Source of the DNA: Pseudocercospora fijiensis CIRAD86
Taxonomy: Eukaryota; Ascomycota; Dothideomycetes; Mycosphaerellales; Mycosphaerellaceae
DNA length: 64,000 nt
Assembly: GCF_000340215.1 (NCBI RefSeq)
Contig: NW_006921535.1
Location: forward strand, 2,321,122 to 2,385,121
Direction of reading: 5' to 3'
Shown here: one piece after another, positions 55,392 through 64,000 of the stretch
Layout of the letters: each line of letters starts with the position of its first letter
Numbering within the stretch: the first letter of the stretch is position 1
The notes under the pieces: model-generated
The model's database searches: none
Seen by the model: the letters and a program-made list of their open reading frames with translations, nothing else
Told to the model about the DNA's origin: nothing
Position numbers and translations under genes: made by a program

Positions 55392-55871
55392 GTTGCTTCT
55401 GGACTCGAGTGGTGGTGGGGCGGAGATGCGGGCTTTCGGTCGGTCTGTAGAGCTGGCGACTTTCAGGCGGAGTCAAGCTGTTCAGATGAGCTTGTGTGCG
55501 TCTCCTCAGCAAAATCGCGTAGTTACGTCGATCGCGCCTCCGTCGAATCTCGAATTTGGAGTCACTTTCAAGTTTCAATGGCTCATCCCAGCCCACGTTT
55601 GACACGAATCGGCGGTCGGCGGCTTTGGCTCCGATCCGATGGCTCGTGGCTCGTGCCGCTGCTTCTCCGCATTTCTGCACTTCAGCTGACCACTGGAACT
55701 GGCAAGTCGTCGTGCGATCATCACTCATTATTCCATCACGCGTCCTTGCTGCCATCTCTGCCCACTCTCCCATCGCTACCATCGGAGCAGCATTGTATAT
55801 GGTGATGGGTTTGCGCATCGCCAAGAGCAGGAGAAGGCGATCGTGACACCAGCAGCACGATCATCAGCATC
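55392..55871. promoter_or_regulatory. Divergent promoter, tryptophanyl-tRNA synthetase / PRELI gene
   Basis: These 480 bp lie between two outward-facing starts of housekeeping genes. No TATA box or operator could be named with confidence. Confidence 0.45.
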
Positions 55872-56606
55872 ATGGTCAAATTCTACAGCACAAATTACTC
55901 TTACGACTACGGCTTCAGTGCCGTTTCTCTGGCATATTTCTTGCGCTATCCGAATCCTTACTCCCGTCATGTCGCTTCTACGGATACCATAGAGCGGCAC
56001 TATGATCCGGAGACCCAACGACTTACGACTGTACGATTGCATTTGAAAAGGAGTCGTTTGCCACCAGCGGTGCTGAAGTTGCTCCCAAAAAGCTCGCTTG
56101 GTGCAAACGAAGATGGGAGCACGCAGAGTTTCATTTTGGAGAAGAGCGTGGTGGATGTAAGAGAAGGATGGATGCAGACAGATTCGAGGAACTTGGATTG
56201 GAACAATGTTTTATCTGTCATTGAGAGGCACACGTACCGTCGGCCAGAGGGCACCACTATCGAGAATGCAGGAGATCAGACTGATGTTGCAGTCAGCGTG
56301 ACGCTCAAGTCGCGCATTGGAGAGCAGATCAGGAAGCGCAGAGAGCGGTGGGGCCAGCAAGCGAACGCGACTTCAGTCCTGGGTGCTGGTGACGCAGCTG
56401 AGGAAGAGCCTGTGAAGCAAGGCTTCATCAGTAGCTGGACAACCGGTGCCGTCCGCTCGGCCATCGAATCTATCAGCTTACAGCGAACCGAGAAGAGCCA
56501 GCCCAAAGCGCGACAGGGCATGTCTGTGGTGCTCGATCGATTGCGTGAAGGAGGCGTGCAGGCCGTGCTTGAAGGCATGCGACAGGACCGCGAGCTGGCA
56601 CTGTAG
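55872..56606 (+). CDS. PRELI/MSF1 (Ups family) mitochondrial lipid-transfer protein
   Basis: This is a single 244-aa exon from ATG 55872. The PRELI/MSF1 fold starts at residue 1 (MVKFYSTNYSYDYGFSAVSL), with FLRYPNPYSRHVASTDTIER and the following RLTTVRLHLKRSRLPPAVLK-like beta strands, then EKSVVDVREGWMQTDSRNLD. These are typical of Ups1/Ups2/Ups3 proteins, which shuttle phosphatidic acid or phosphatidylserine between mitochondrial membranes bound to Mdm35. The C-terminal ~80 residues are basic and Arg-rich (RIGEQIRKRRERWGQQ) and extend beyond the domain. Which Ups paralogue this is cannot be decided from sequence alone. Confidence 0.92.
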   Translation: MVKFYSTNYSYDYGFSAVSLAYFLRYPNPYSRHVASTDTIERHYDPETQRLTTVRLHLKRSRLPPAVLKLLPKSSLGANEDGSTQSFILEKSVVDVREGWMQTDSRNLDWNNVLSVIERHTYRRPEGTTIENAGDQTDVAVSVTLKSRIGEQIRKRRERWGQQANATSVLGAGDAAEEEPVKQGFISSWTTGAVRSAIESISLQRTEKSQPKARQGMSVVLDRLREGGVQAVLEGMRQDRELAL

Positions 56607-57032
56607 TAAGACTCGAAAAATTGTAAGAATACTGTTTTAGCGCTGGCGTTGGATGGGTGGCTAGGCATTTGTGATCGTACGTTGTCGACTGCATCTTCGC
56701 TTCGAGAAAGTCTGAGTACTACATCGAGAGTGCTTGGAGCAAGAGCAGGTATTATGACAGCGAGTATATATATACATAGCTTGAGATGGCCCTAAGCCTA
56801 TCAGGATGACCTCTCAACTCGACAATCGTCACTTCGAGGCATGCCTGACCTGCTTCCTTGTTCTATCTCCTGCCATTAGCAGTCTGCAAATAGGCTTCCT
56901 AATATCGTGGTCGCAAAAGGAAGAGTCAACAGCATGGTGCAGTTGTAGTTGAAATCAAATCTATATACAAGCTGGGGTCCGCACAATCTATAGTCATAGC
57001 TCCAAGCACTGCGCTGCTAGGGTACTTTCCAA

Positions 57033-57046
57033 CCCCCCCCCCCCCC
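57033..57046. repeat. C14 homopolymer tract
   Basis: An uninterrupted run of 14 C lies in the intergenic region between the PRELI and Maf-family genes. It is a simple-sequence tract prone to length error. Confidence 0.9.
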
Positions 57047-57174
57047 GGTTCACCTTGCTTGTATGCTGTAGTTCCATAAAGCAGCCGCCCTAGGGCCATA
57101 GGGAAAGCTCAGCCTGTTCCAGCTCCAAGGCACTGCTCGTTCGCAAGCGCAATATACCTCATCTTCCGCATCAT

Positions 57175-58037
57175 CTACAACGCACTCTCCACCTCTTCCG
57201 GCACAGCGGGATCCACCACGACCTTCTCGATGACCTGCAAGGTCGCTCTCAATGGTAGGCCCACAACGTTGTCAAAGGTGCCATCAATCTTCTCGACCAG
57301 TATGCTTCCCACGCCCTGGATTCCATAACCCCCTGCCTTGTCCGCTCCTTCCCGCGTTCTGACATATGCCCAAATCAACTCATCTGTCACAGATTGATCG
57401 AATTTCACCTGCGTCTCCTCGACATGTGTCTCCATGGCATATCCCGGATCCATCAGGCTTTCAAGCGGAGCCATGGCCACAACTGCAGTGTAGACCTTGT
57501 GCCAACCATTATTTTGATCACGAAGCATTTTCAGTACTTCAAAGTGGTGTTTCTCGTTTCGTGGCTTTTCGAGAATCTGGCCATAATGAGAGGCGACTAC
57601 CGTATCTGCAGCGAGGACCAAAGTCGGCTCGCCCCTTGACGTATCGTCGATAGTCTTGGTATAAACATCCCGACATTTCTGTTCGGCTGTGTCGAGGACG
57701 TATTGAAAGGGAGGCAAAGATTTATCTTTATCTTCTGGCAATGTAGAAGGTACGATTTCGAGGTTCGCAAGGCCGATCTAGTTATGGCGGCTTAGAACCG
57801 CTCAGTTTACTTGTCTACACGGGCGCGGCTTGGGACATTCGAGCTTACCTGTGCGAGCAGCTGTCTTCTTCTTGGTGAAGCCGATGCAAGGATTACTCGT
57901 CTGCCTCTGATCATATTCAAGGCGGGCAAGTCCAATGGCAATGGAGGTCTTGGACCGGGCTGCCGTTGCGGCGTGATGGGCCGCTTGCCGCCATCGTAGG
58001 CTGGAGGGGGCTCAAGAGGAGTTTTCTCGTCGGCCAT
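57175..58037 (-). CDS. Maf/Ham1-like nucleotide pyrophosphatase
   Basis: Exons 58037-57849 and 57777-57175 (71-bp intron, GTAAGC to ACTAG) give 263 aa. The Maf fold is clear: RVILASASPRRRQLLAQ (start of the active site), then after the splice site IGLANLEIVPSTLPEDKDK, TLVLAADTVV with the catalytic Asp, LEKPRN, and GADKAGGYGIQGVGSILVE. Eukaryotic members (ASMTL N-terminal domain, yeast Yor111w) hydrolyse non-canonical dTTP/UTP/m7GTP analogues and are thought to clean the nucleotide pool. A ~35-residue Pro-rich N-terminal extension precedes the domain. It is divergent from the reductase gene at 58708. Confidence 0.93.
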
Positions 58038-58707
58038 GATCGTGTCGGGGCCGGATGTGGTTATCTCTGAGGCTCAACACGACGGAACATTGAACGTGGC
58101 GGCCACACCCGCACTGCTCGGGTTGACTCTTCGGCAGACGGCACGGATCTTGCACTCGTACTGCTGCTGTATACAGGGTGTCTTATGCATGCGACAAGCG
58201 GCTTCCTTTCCGCAACGATGACGCTTTCGCAGTGCGTACCGCCTTCGGTCATGCTCCACATACGAAGACGATCTCTGCCTCGGTAGACATTCTCAAAGAG
58301 TGCCAGTACCTGTTGCCCGGAGATGTAGCTCCTTCAAGCACCCTCACCGCTGCGGGCCCTGCTTCTGCTCTGCACAAAAACAACACAACATCGCCGTGGC
58401 GAGGGCTCACGCGAGCATGGCGACCGACGTGGTTACTCCCTGCTCGCTTGCCTGCCCGTCTCTGGTTGATTTGGATTCAGTATGCCACAATACCCGAGGA
58501 ACCCGACTCTGCTCCGATGGAAGCTTCTGTCGCGGTGGACACACCGCACGCACGGCAGTGAGTTCCTTGTAGATGAAGGGTTAGTAAGCCGCTCCGAATG
58601 ATCACATATTAGCACTGAACATAAGACGAGAGCGCCTGTCTGCTATTGACTATCCATTCTGTTCCTCCCGACCCGAATACCTTCCCAGCTACCCTCCCAC
58701 CACCACA
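58038..58707. promoter_or_regulatory. Divergent promoter, Maf gene / medium-chain reductase
   Basis: These 670 bp lie between two outward-facing starts. A pyrimidine-rich CCTCCCACCACCACA block lies immediately before ATG 58708. No gene is supported. Confidence 0.45.
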
Positions 58708-59766
58708 ATGGTCCAGAACAAAGCCCTCATATTTGCCGACTACCCAGAAGGCTGGCCAGAGGCTGGCAAGCACCTCACGATTGAGGACCGCGGATTCGAC
58801 CTCGAGCAACAGCCTCCGTCAGGCGGTATCACTGTTAAGGTCCACTATGTCTCCTTTGACCCATACCAGCGTGGTCGCATGCGAAGACCAGAGATCAAGA
58901 GTTATATACCATCATTCGAGAAGGGCACACCGGTCACGAACTCAGGCATTGTGTCAGTAATCAAGAGCGACAACGACAAGTTCAAGCCTGGACAAGTGCT
59001 ATACGCTCCTTTCGCGTACACAGAAGAGTACAGCGCGATAGACAAGGATAGCGCGAACAGCTTCCATGTCCTTGACAACCCATACAACCTTGACCCAAAG
59101 CTCTTTGTCGGTGCTCTGGGCATGCCGGGGCTCACAGCTTACTCCTCCTTCTACGAAATTGGTCAACCAAAGAAGGGCGAGACGATCTTCATCTCATCAG
59201 CATCGGGAGCTGTAGGTCAAATCGTCGGTCAACTCGCCAAGCACGAAGGTCTGAAGGTCATCGGCTCAGTTGGTGACGACAAGAAACTCGAATTCATCAC
59301 CTCCGAGCTCAACTTTGACGGAGGTTTCAACTACAAGAAGGAGAAGCCTGATGTCGCACTCCAGCGTCTCGCACCGAACGGCATCGACATCTACTACGAA
59401 AACGTTGGTGGCGAGCAACTCGAGGCCGCAATTACGCACATGAACACATGGGGACGAATCGTCGCCTGCGGTATGATCAGCCAGTACAACCTCAAGCCAG
59501 AGGAGGCATACGGCGTCAAGAACTTGATCCATGTCGTTGCGAAGAGAATCACGATGCGGGGATTCATCGTCATGGACGAGAACATGGGACCAAAGTATGC
59601 TCAGGATCACCAGAAGAACGTGCAGAAGTGGATTCACGATGGTACATTCAAGGCCAAGATGCACGTCACCGAGGGCATCGACAACGCTGCAGAGGGATTG
59701 CTCGGCATGCTGGAAGGAAAGAATTTTGGCAAGGCTGTTTTGGAAGTCTCGAAGATCGAGCAATAA
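58708..59766 (+). CDS. Zinc-free medium-chain NADPH reductase (PTGR/alkenal reductase type)
   Basis: This is a single 352-aa exon. It is a medium-chain dehydrogenase/reductase without catalytic zinc ligands. VHYVSFDPYQRGRM near residue 50 matches the leukotriene B4 12-hydroxydehydrogenase/alkenal double-bond reductase subfamily, as do MPGLTAYSSFYEIGQPKKGE, the NADPH-binding SSASGAVGQIVGQLAKHEG, IDIYYENVGGEQLEAA and GRIVACGMISQYN. Enzymes of this group reduce the alpha,beta double bond of reactive aldehydes and ketones using NADPH. No targeting sequence is present, so it is cytosolic. It could also act in a metabolic pathway as a general enoyl reductase. Confidence 0.95.
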   Translation: MVQNKALIFADYPEGWPEAGKHLTIEDRGFDLEQQPPSGGITVKVHYVSFDPYQRGRMRRPEIKSYIPSFEKGTPVTNSGIVSVIKSDNDKFKPGQVLYAPFAYTEEYSAIDKDSANSFHVLDNPYNLDPKLFVGALGMPGLTAYSSFYEIGQPKKGETIFISSASGAVGQIVGQLAKHEGLKVIGSVGDDKKLEFITSELNFDGGFNYKKEKPDVALQRLAPNGIDIYYENVGGEQLEAAITHMNTWGRIVACGMISQYNLKPEEAYGVKNLIHVVAKRITMRGFIVMDENMGPKYAQDHQKNVQKWIHDGTFKAKMHVTEGIDNAAEGLLGMLEGKNFGKAVLEVSKIEQ

Positions 59767-60229
59767 GTTCTGCTACTTACAGTAGCGTTCTGCGGAGATG
59801 ACTAGCCTAATGCGTTCCCTTGACGATGTTGAGATGTACAGCATAGCATCGAAGTTGCGAAGATACTAGTATTGTCAAATCCCAGAAATACCAAGAGATT
59901 TGACGATGATTGGTTCAGCAGTAAGTGCTGCTTTGACTCATGTTCATGGCGACTTTTCCGAGATCCGTCTTCAACAACTGCCGATTTGACTCTTACAGCT
60001 CTACGGATAAGCTTCATCTATGGCACAAGCTCAGCGATGATCTCAAATGCCTGAGCTCCTACAAGGCGGACCGGAAGGGCTCAACGTCATAGTTCGCGAA
60101 AACGTGTAAAATCGTGATATATCCCAAGCGATCATCGCGATTGGCAAACGCTCGACTTTAAGCGTCGAACGACATAAGCCTATATCCCATTGCTGTTCCC
60201 ACTCAACCAGCATCCTCTAGACGACAATC
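59767..60229. other. Intergenic, no gene seen
   Basis: This serves as the 3' region of the reductase and the 5' region of the monooxygenase. A C/T-rich leader (CCTCTAGACGACAATC) precedes ATG 60230. Confidence 0.45.
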
Positions 60230-61741
60230 ATGTCTCAACCCAATAATCACCCCAACCACAACCCTCCTCTCAAAATCCTCATAATCGGAGCAGGCCTAGG
60301 CGGACTCGCCTGCTCCATCTCTCTCCTTCGCCACCATCCCAAAAACATCCAAATCACAATTCTCGAAAAATCCTCTGTCCTCTCTGAAATCGGCGCAGGA
60401 ATCCAATTACCCCCCAACGCGACCAAAGTCATGTCGGATTTCTGTCTCCTCCCCAAACTCTTCGCTGCAGGGATGGTGAGCAGAAAGAATTATAAGATTC
60501 TTCGGTGGCAGGACGGATCGGAGATTGCGAAAAGTTATGGAGAAGAATGGAACGTGAGGATGTTTGGGAATGATGGACATGTTATGCATAGGGCTGATTA
60601 TCAGAGGGTGTTGGTTGAGGAGACGAGACGACTAGGGACGAAGATTGAGTTGGGGTGTGAGGTTGTTGATGTGAAATGTGACTATCCACCGGAAGTTGTG
60701 TTGAGTGATGGGAGGAGAATGGGGGCGGATGTTGTAGTTGGTGCTGATGGGTTGAGGAGTCAGGTTAGGAGTGCGGTGTTGGGCTATGTGAAGGAGCCGG
60801 AGGAGAGTGGCGATTTGGCGTATAGGATTACGATTCCGAGGGAGAATTTGGTGAATGATCCGGATCATTTTATAAGGGACATTGTTGGGAAGGGGGTGAC
60901 TGCGATATGGTGAGTGAACTAATAATGGGAAGGAGGGGGGTTAGGCAGGCCATATGGGTTTCCATCGAGAGCATTGGCCTGATTGAGTTCCTTATGGATC
61001 ATAGTGCTGATTTCTCGTAGGTGGGGACCAAACCGGCATGCGGTGCTCTATTCAATACGGAATCACGAAATGGCGAACCTAGTACTGATATGTCCCGATG
61101 ACCTTCCATATGAGGTGTCGAGGCACGATGGGGACGTGGAGCAGATGCATAAGCTCTTCGAGGGGTGGGATCCGAGATTAAAAGCTCTGCTAAACAAAGT
61201 TGATCACGCTCTCAAGTGGAAGATCTGGGGTATGGAAGAACTGGATACTTGGGTGAATGGTAGCACAGCATTGCTAGGAGATGCCTGCCATCCCATGGTT
61301 GGTGCTTCTGAATTGCTCTGGATACTAACGCAGCTGATTTAAATACAGGTACCATACGCGGCCATGGGTGCAGCGATGGCAGTCGAGGATGGCGCCGTCC
61401 TAGGTAGACTGATCGTGTCGTTCGCTCAGTCCGGTCACGATCGGAATTCGCTCCCAGAATTGATGCAGTTGTACCAAGATGTCCGGAAACAGAGAACAGC
61501 TGCAGTCGTGGGCACCGCGAATGAAAATCGAACCTTGTATCATATGGAGGACGGACCGCAGCAGGAGGAGCGAGATCGAGCCTTCGACGAGCTGGACAGG
61601 ACTGACGAGAACGCAAGATTCCCGTGGAAATTTGGCGATCTGAAACACTGCAAGAAGCTATTTGGGTTCGATGCATTGAGCAGTGCCGATGAAGCATGGG
61701 CGCGTAGCAGATTTTCGCAGACCGTAAACGGCATATCATAG
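60230..61741 (+). CDS. FAD-dependent aromatic monooxygenase (salicylate hydroxylase-like)
   Basis: Exons 60230-60909, 61021-61297 and 61349-61741 (introns 111 and 51 bp) give 449 aa. Signatures of group A flavoprotein hydroxylases are present: the FAD-binding GAGLGGL near residue 21, EIGAGIQLPPNATKV, VVGADGLRSQVRSA (DG motif), and across the last splice site GDACHPM|VPYAAMGAAMAVEDGAVLGR (GD motif). The family hydroxylates salicylate, 6-hydroxynicotinate and similar aromatics with NAD(P)H. Exon 1 is strongly G/T-rich in its second half compared with neighbours, as is the small gene at 27606. The exact substrate is unknown. Confidence 0.93.
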
Positions 61742-61778
61742 CGACGATGGCCATGCGTTAAGCCAATCGTGAGCCTTC

Positions 61779-62561
61779 TCATGGCAGCTTCTTCTCGGGC
61801 ACTGGACTCCAAGCCCAGGCGATCAGTTCAAGATGTTGATCAGAGACGTCCTTGTCGTCAGTCCACAGCTCACTGAGCTTCCAGTCGTCTTGACTGTTCT
61901 CTTTGCCGCTCGGTACCAGCTTATCCAGTTGCTGATATCGCTTTCTCTCCCAGTCTGCCTCCATCGGCTTCATGTCATCGACAAGCACATGTCCCAGCTT
62001 CTTGCCCTTGGCCAACTCTGCATATACCTTCGCAAATTGCTTTGCGAGATCACCGACTTTCTTGCTTTTCTGGATACGCTCCTGGTACTTCTCTACCGTC
62101 TTCTTTGTAAGAAGCGGTTTGAAGCCACCAGCTCTCATCGCGTCTTTCCCTGCCGGATATGTTGTGTCCAGCCACTCTCTGAAGACTTCCATCGCCGCTC
62201 GCATATCAGCCGTGCTGGCACTGCCTTCGACTGCTTTCTTCATAGCAGGGTGGTGCTTGGCGCGATTATACATGGTATTCACGGTTGCCCATTGGTAGAT
62301 GAGCGATCGTTCCTTGATGAGATCTAATGTACGCTCCGCAGCCTCCTTATCTTTGAAACCTGTGCCATGTATGGTGGTCGACGGATTGTCGTCGGTGTAG
62401 AGATGGCTGTCCTTGGTGTTCTTGGGTTTGATAGGATCCTTTCGGGCTGTCTTCTCTCGTGTCTTGGCTGGTGCTTTCGGCATATTGGCGGATGTTGCTG
62501 TGAGTTGGGCTAGATCTGATCTGTGAGCACGCGTGAAGAAAGTGTGCCTCCTACCCAACAT
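61779..62561 (-). CDS. Conserved-looking basic helical protein, function unknown
   Basis: This is a single open frame of 260 aa from ATG 62559-62561; a second ATG gives a shorter start (MPKAPAKTREKTARKDP). The longer N-terminus (MLGRRHTFFTRAHRSDLAQL) is Arg/Ser-rich and could be a mitochondrial presequence. The rest is Lys/Glu-rich and helical, with KEAAERTLDLIKERSLIYQW, TVNTMYNRAKHHPAMKKAVE and EVFREWLDTTYPAGKDAMRA as the most structured parts, and a Trp-rich end (ELIAWAWSPVPEKKLP). I do not recognise a domain. It is convergent with the monooxygenase gene. Confidence 0.75.
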   Translation of the reverse strand: MLGRRHTFFTRAHRSDLAQLTATSANMPKAPAKTREKTARKDPIKPKNTKDSHLYTDDNPSTTIHGTGFKDKEAAERTLDLIKERSLIYQWATVNTMYNRAKHHPAMKKAVEGSASTADMRAAMEVFREWLDTTYPAGKDAMRAGGFKPLLTKKTVEKYQERIQKSKKVGDLAKQFAKVYAELAKGKKLGHVLVDDMKPMEADWERKRYQQLDKLVPSGKENSQDDWKLSELWTDDKDVSDQHLELIAWAWSPVPEKKLP

Positions 62562-63000
62562 ATGCTATTGCTTAGTCAAGATGCCATTGTCAGGAGGAAC
62601 GAAACGGCTCAATCTTGTGTTCTTTGTTGATCCATGACGTCTGCTAGTTCTACAACGTCCGTGTGCGGTCTGAGCCCAAGCGTGAGACTGAGGCCAGTGA
62701 GGGCTCCTGCACCAGTGTACCCCAAGCATACGTAGAAGGATGGCGAAGACGTCGGTATACCAACGGAGGTGGGATCACGCGTCCCGGATGCCGAGCGCGC
62801 TTGGCTGCAAGGAGCGTGGGAGCAGACGAAGGTGGGAGGAAGTTTTCCTCACCACAGCCATCCACTGGTCGGGATAACGTACCTGCGTACCATGGGGTCA
62901 CCGTTATCATCCACAGTTAGACCGAAGTAGGGAAAAATTGGTATGTATGCCTCTGGACGTCCTGCAACGTTGTGCTTTTCTTGGTATATATATATCCACG
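62562..63000. promoter_or_regulatory. Divergent promoter of basic protein and amine oxidase
   Basis: GTATATATATATCC lies at about 62983-62996, only a few bases before the amine oxidase ATG. That is too close for a TATA box serving this start, so it may be incidental. No gene is supported inside. Confidence 0.4.
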
Positions 63001-64000
63001 ATGGAGTCTTGGAGCAGGACTTTCTATTGTTTCACGGGTCTGCTTGTGTTCGTAACGACTGTCACATTTCTGCTGATTCCGCAAAACTATCAGGAACAGT
63101 CGATTGGCTATCACACATCAGGTCACACGACCTTCACAGCACCAAAGCAGAATGTCTGGGCAGAATTATCTGAGGATGAAGCGAAAGATGTGTATGGATT
63201 TGCCTACCAGAAATTGCCGCATCTACAGCTGGTGAAACATCCAAAGAGTGCCTACGAGAACTCTATATACACCGTCGAAGCTCTAAAGCCGAACAAGACT
63301 GATGCCATTCCATACCTCTATGAGGATGCCGTGACTCCCGAGCGATGGGCCAAAATGGTCCTCGCGCAGAACATCGATGGCGAGCCTTATCTCGTCTACT
63401 ATGCCGTCGGCCCTCTGCCCATCACAAAGAGCTCACAAATCTTGCCTCTGGAATACACTTTCAATTCGGGACGCAACAGTGTCAGAAGCCCGATTCGAGA
63501 CTATGTCGGCATCATTCAGTTCGGGAATGGGCTGGGCAAGAGCATCTCAGACATCACTGAAGATCTGCTCGGGGCATCAGTCACGACAGAAGATGATCCA
63601 AAGGGCCTGCTCTGTCTTCCGAGACCCTCTAGACAGAGCACTGATGGGCTTGTTATTTGGTTTCAATTCTTCAGACCAGGATGGGGCTCTGGTGGACGGA
63701 CTCTACTACCACAAGGCGTTTATGTGAAAGTAGATGCGTCCAGTCCAAATCAAACAGACTGGAAAGTTGGTGCAATCTTCTACAACGGCGTGATTTATAA
63801 TGAAATCGAGCATTTGCGAGCTGCCATTACACAGCCAAACTTCAAGCGCGCGCCTGCCAATTTCGATGGCAAATGGACAGAAACTGAAGACTTCGACTCA
63901 GCTCCTTTAGGACGAGACTTGCCACCACCAGTGAGTGTCCAGCCGTATGGTTCACGATATCGACTGGATCGAAAAGAGAAGTTTGTGTCTTGGTTCGGAT
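63001..64000 (+). CDS. Copper amine oxidase, N-terminal part (cut by window end)
   Basis: The frame is open from ATG 63001 to the end, 333 codons without an intron. The N-terminus has a hydrophobic signal-anchor segment (FYCFTGLLVFVTTVTFLLIP). Then come the CuNH2-oxidase N2 and N3 domains: NVWAELSEDEAKDVYGFAYQ, YTVEALKPNKTDAIPYLYED, PERWAKMVLAQNIDGEPYLV and YYAVGPLPITKSSQILPLEY. The catalytic domain with the topaquinone Tyr and copper His lies beyond the window. The family oxidises primary amines to aldehydes, releasing H2O2 and ammonia. A membrane-anchored or secreted location is suggested by the start, unlike the common peroxisomal forms. Confidence 0.88.
   Translation, partial: MESWSRTFYCFTGLLVFVTTVTFLLIPQNYQEQSIGYHTSGHTTFTAPKQNVWAELSEDEAKDVYGFAYQKLPHLQLVKHPKSAYENSIYTVEALKPNKTDAIPYLYEDAVTPERWAKMVLAQNIDGEPYLVYYAVGPLPITKSSQILPLEYTFNSGRNSVRSPIRDYVGIIQFGNGLGKSISDITEDLLGASVTTEDDPKGLLCLPRPSRQSTDGLVIWFQFFRPGWGSGGRTLLPQGVYVKVDASSPNQTDWKVGAIFYNGVIYNEIEHLRAAITQPNFKRAPANFDGKWTETEDFDSAPLGRDLPPPVSVQPYGSRYRLDRKEKFVSWFG

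Noticed and set aside
58178..58561. 127-codon plus-strand frame between the Maf and reductase genes
   Set aside because: No domain, and Pro/Arg/Thr-rich composition typical of a non-coding GC-rich promoter.
62663..62920. 85-codon plus-strand frame before the amine oxidase
   Set aside because: No domain; sits in a divergent promoter and is mirrored by an equally open antisense frame.

Overview
The window looks like nuclear DNA of a filamentous ascomycete, most likely a Dothideomycete. Genes carry short GT-AG introns of about 48-184 bp, usually near 50. They are densely packed on both strands. Fungal-typical families are present: a Zn2Cys6 regulator, a CmcJ-like protein, a GPI-type surface protein, Sfi1, Snf12 and an EAF-type elongation factor. 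Repeated DNA has lost almost all CpA/TpG and gained TpA while keeping CpG, which is the signature of repeat-induced point mutation (RIP). The class-level assignment is inference.

Layout. Positions 1-10060 are a large RIP-ruined repeat block. It holds a long plus-strand relic of a protein I do not recognise (about 1260-4780), a hairpin with 9-bp tandem repeats (5094-5186), and a minus-strand Mutator-like (MULE) transposase relic (about 7030-9840). From 10513 to 13740 there are ordinary genes: an uncertain acidic-tail ORF, a fungal hypothetical and a membrane-anchored short-chain dehydrogenase. From 13740 to 18400 the DNA is gene-poor, with a small RIP-affected patch, a LINE RNase H tail and a diverged 109-bp tandem repeat. 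From 18401 to 32260 come a PAH-like nuclear protein, an amidohydrolase, Snf12, an EAF protein, a CmcJ-like protein and an unknown two-exon protein. Positions 32837-36085 are a second RIP-mutated MULE with 22-bp perfect terminal inverted repeats and an 8-bp target-site duplication. From 36831 to the end the genes are housekeeping or accessory: a Cys-rich protein, an MFS transporter with a large cytosolic insert, a membrane RING protein, an NDUFAF8-like twin CX9C protein, Sfi1, a Zn2Cys6 factor, a GPI-type protein, tryptophanyl-tRNA synthetase, a PRELI/Ups protein, a Maf protein, a medium-chain reductase, an FAD monooxygenase, and the 5' part of a copper amine oxidase cut by the window end.

The genes do not form one pathway. 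Mitochondrial (PRELI/Ups, NDUFAF8-like), chromatin/transcription (Snf12, EAF, PAH-like, Zn2Cys6) and oxidoreductase genes are interspersed, and several neighbours are divergent pairs. The two MULEs are related by transposase motifs and share the outer end GGGTGTCTG. The most unusual signals are the intact-ended MULE, the unidentified plus-strand relic, the hairpin array, the open frame running past the Snf12 stop, and the 109-bp repeat.
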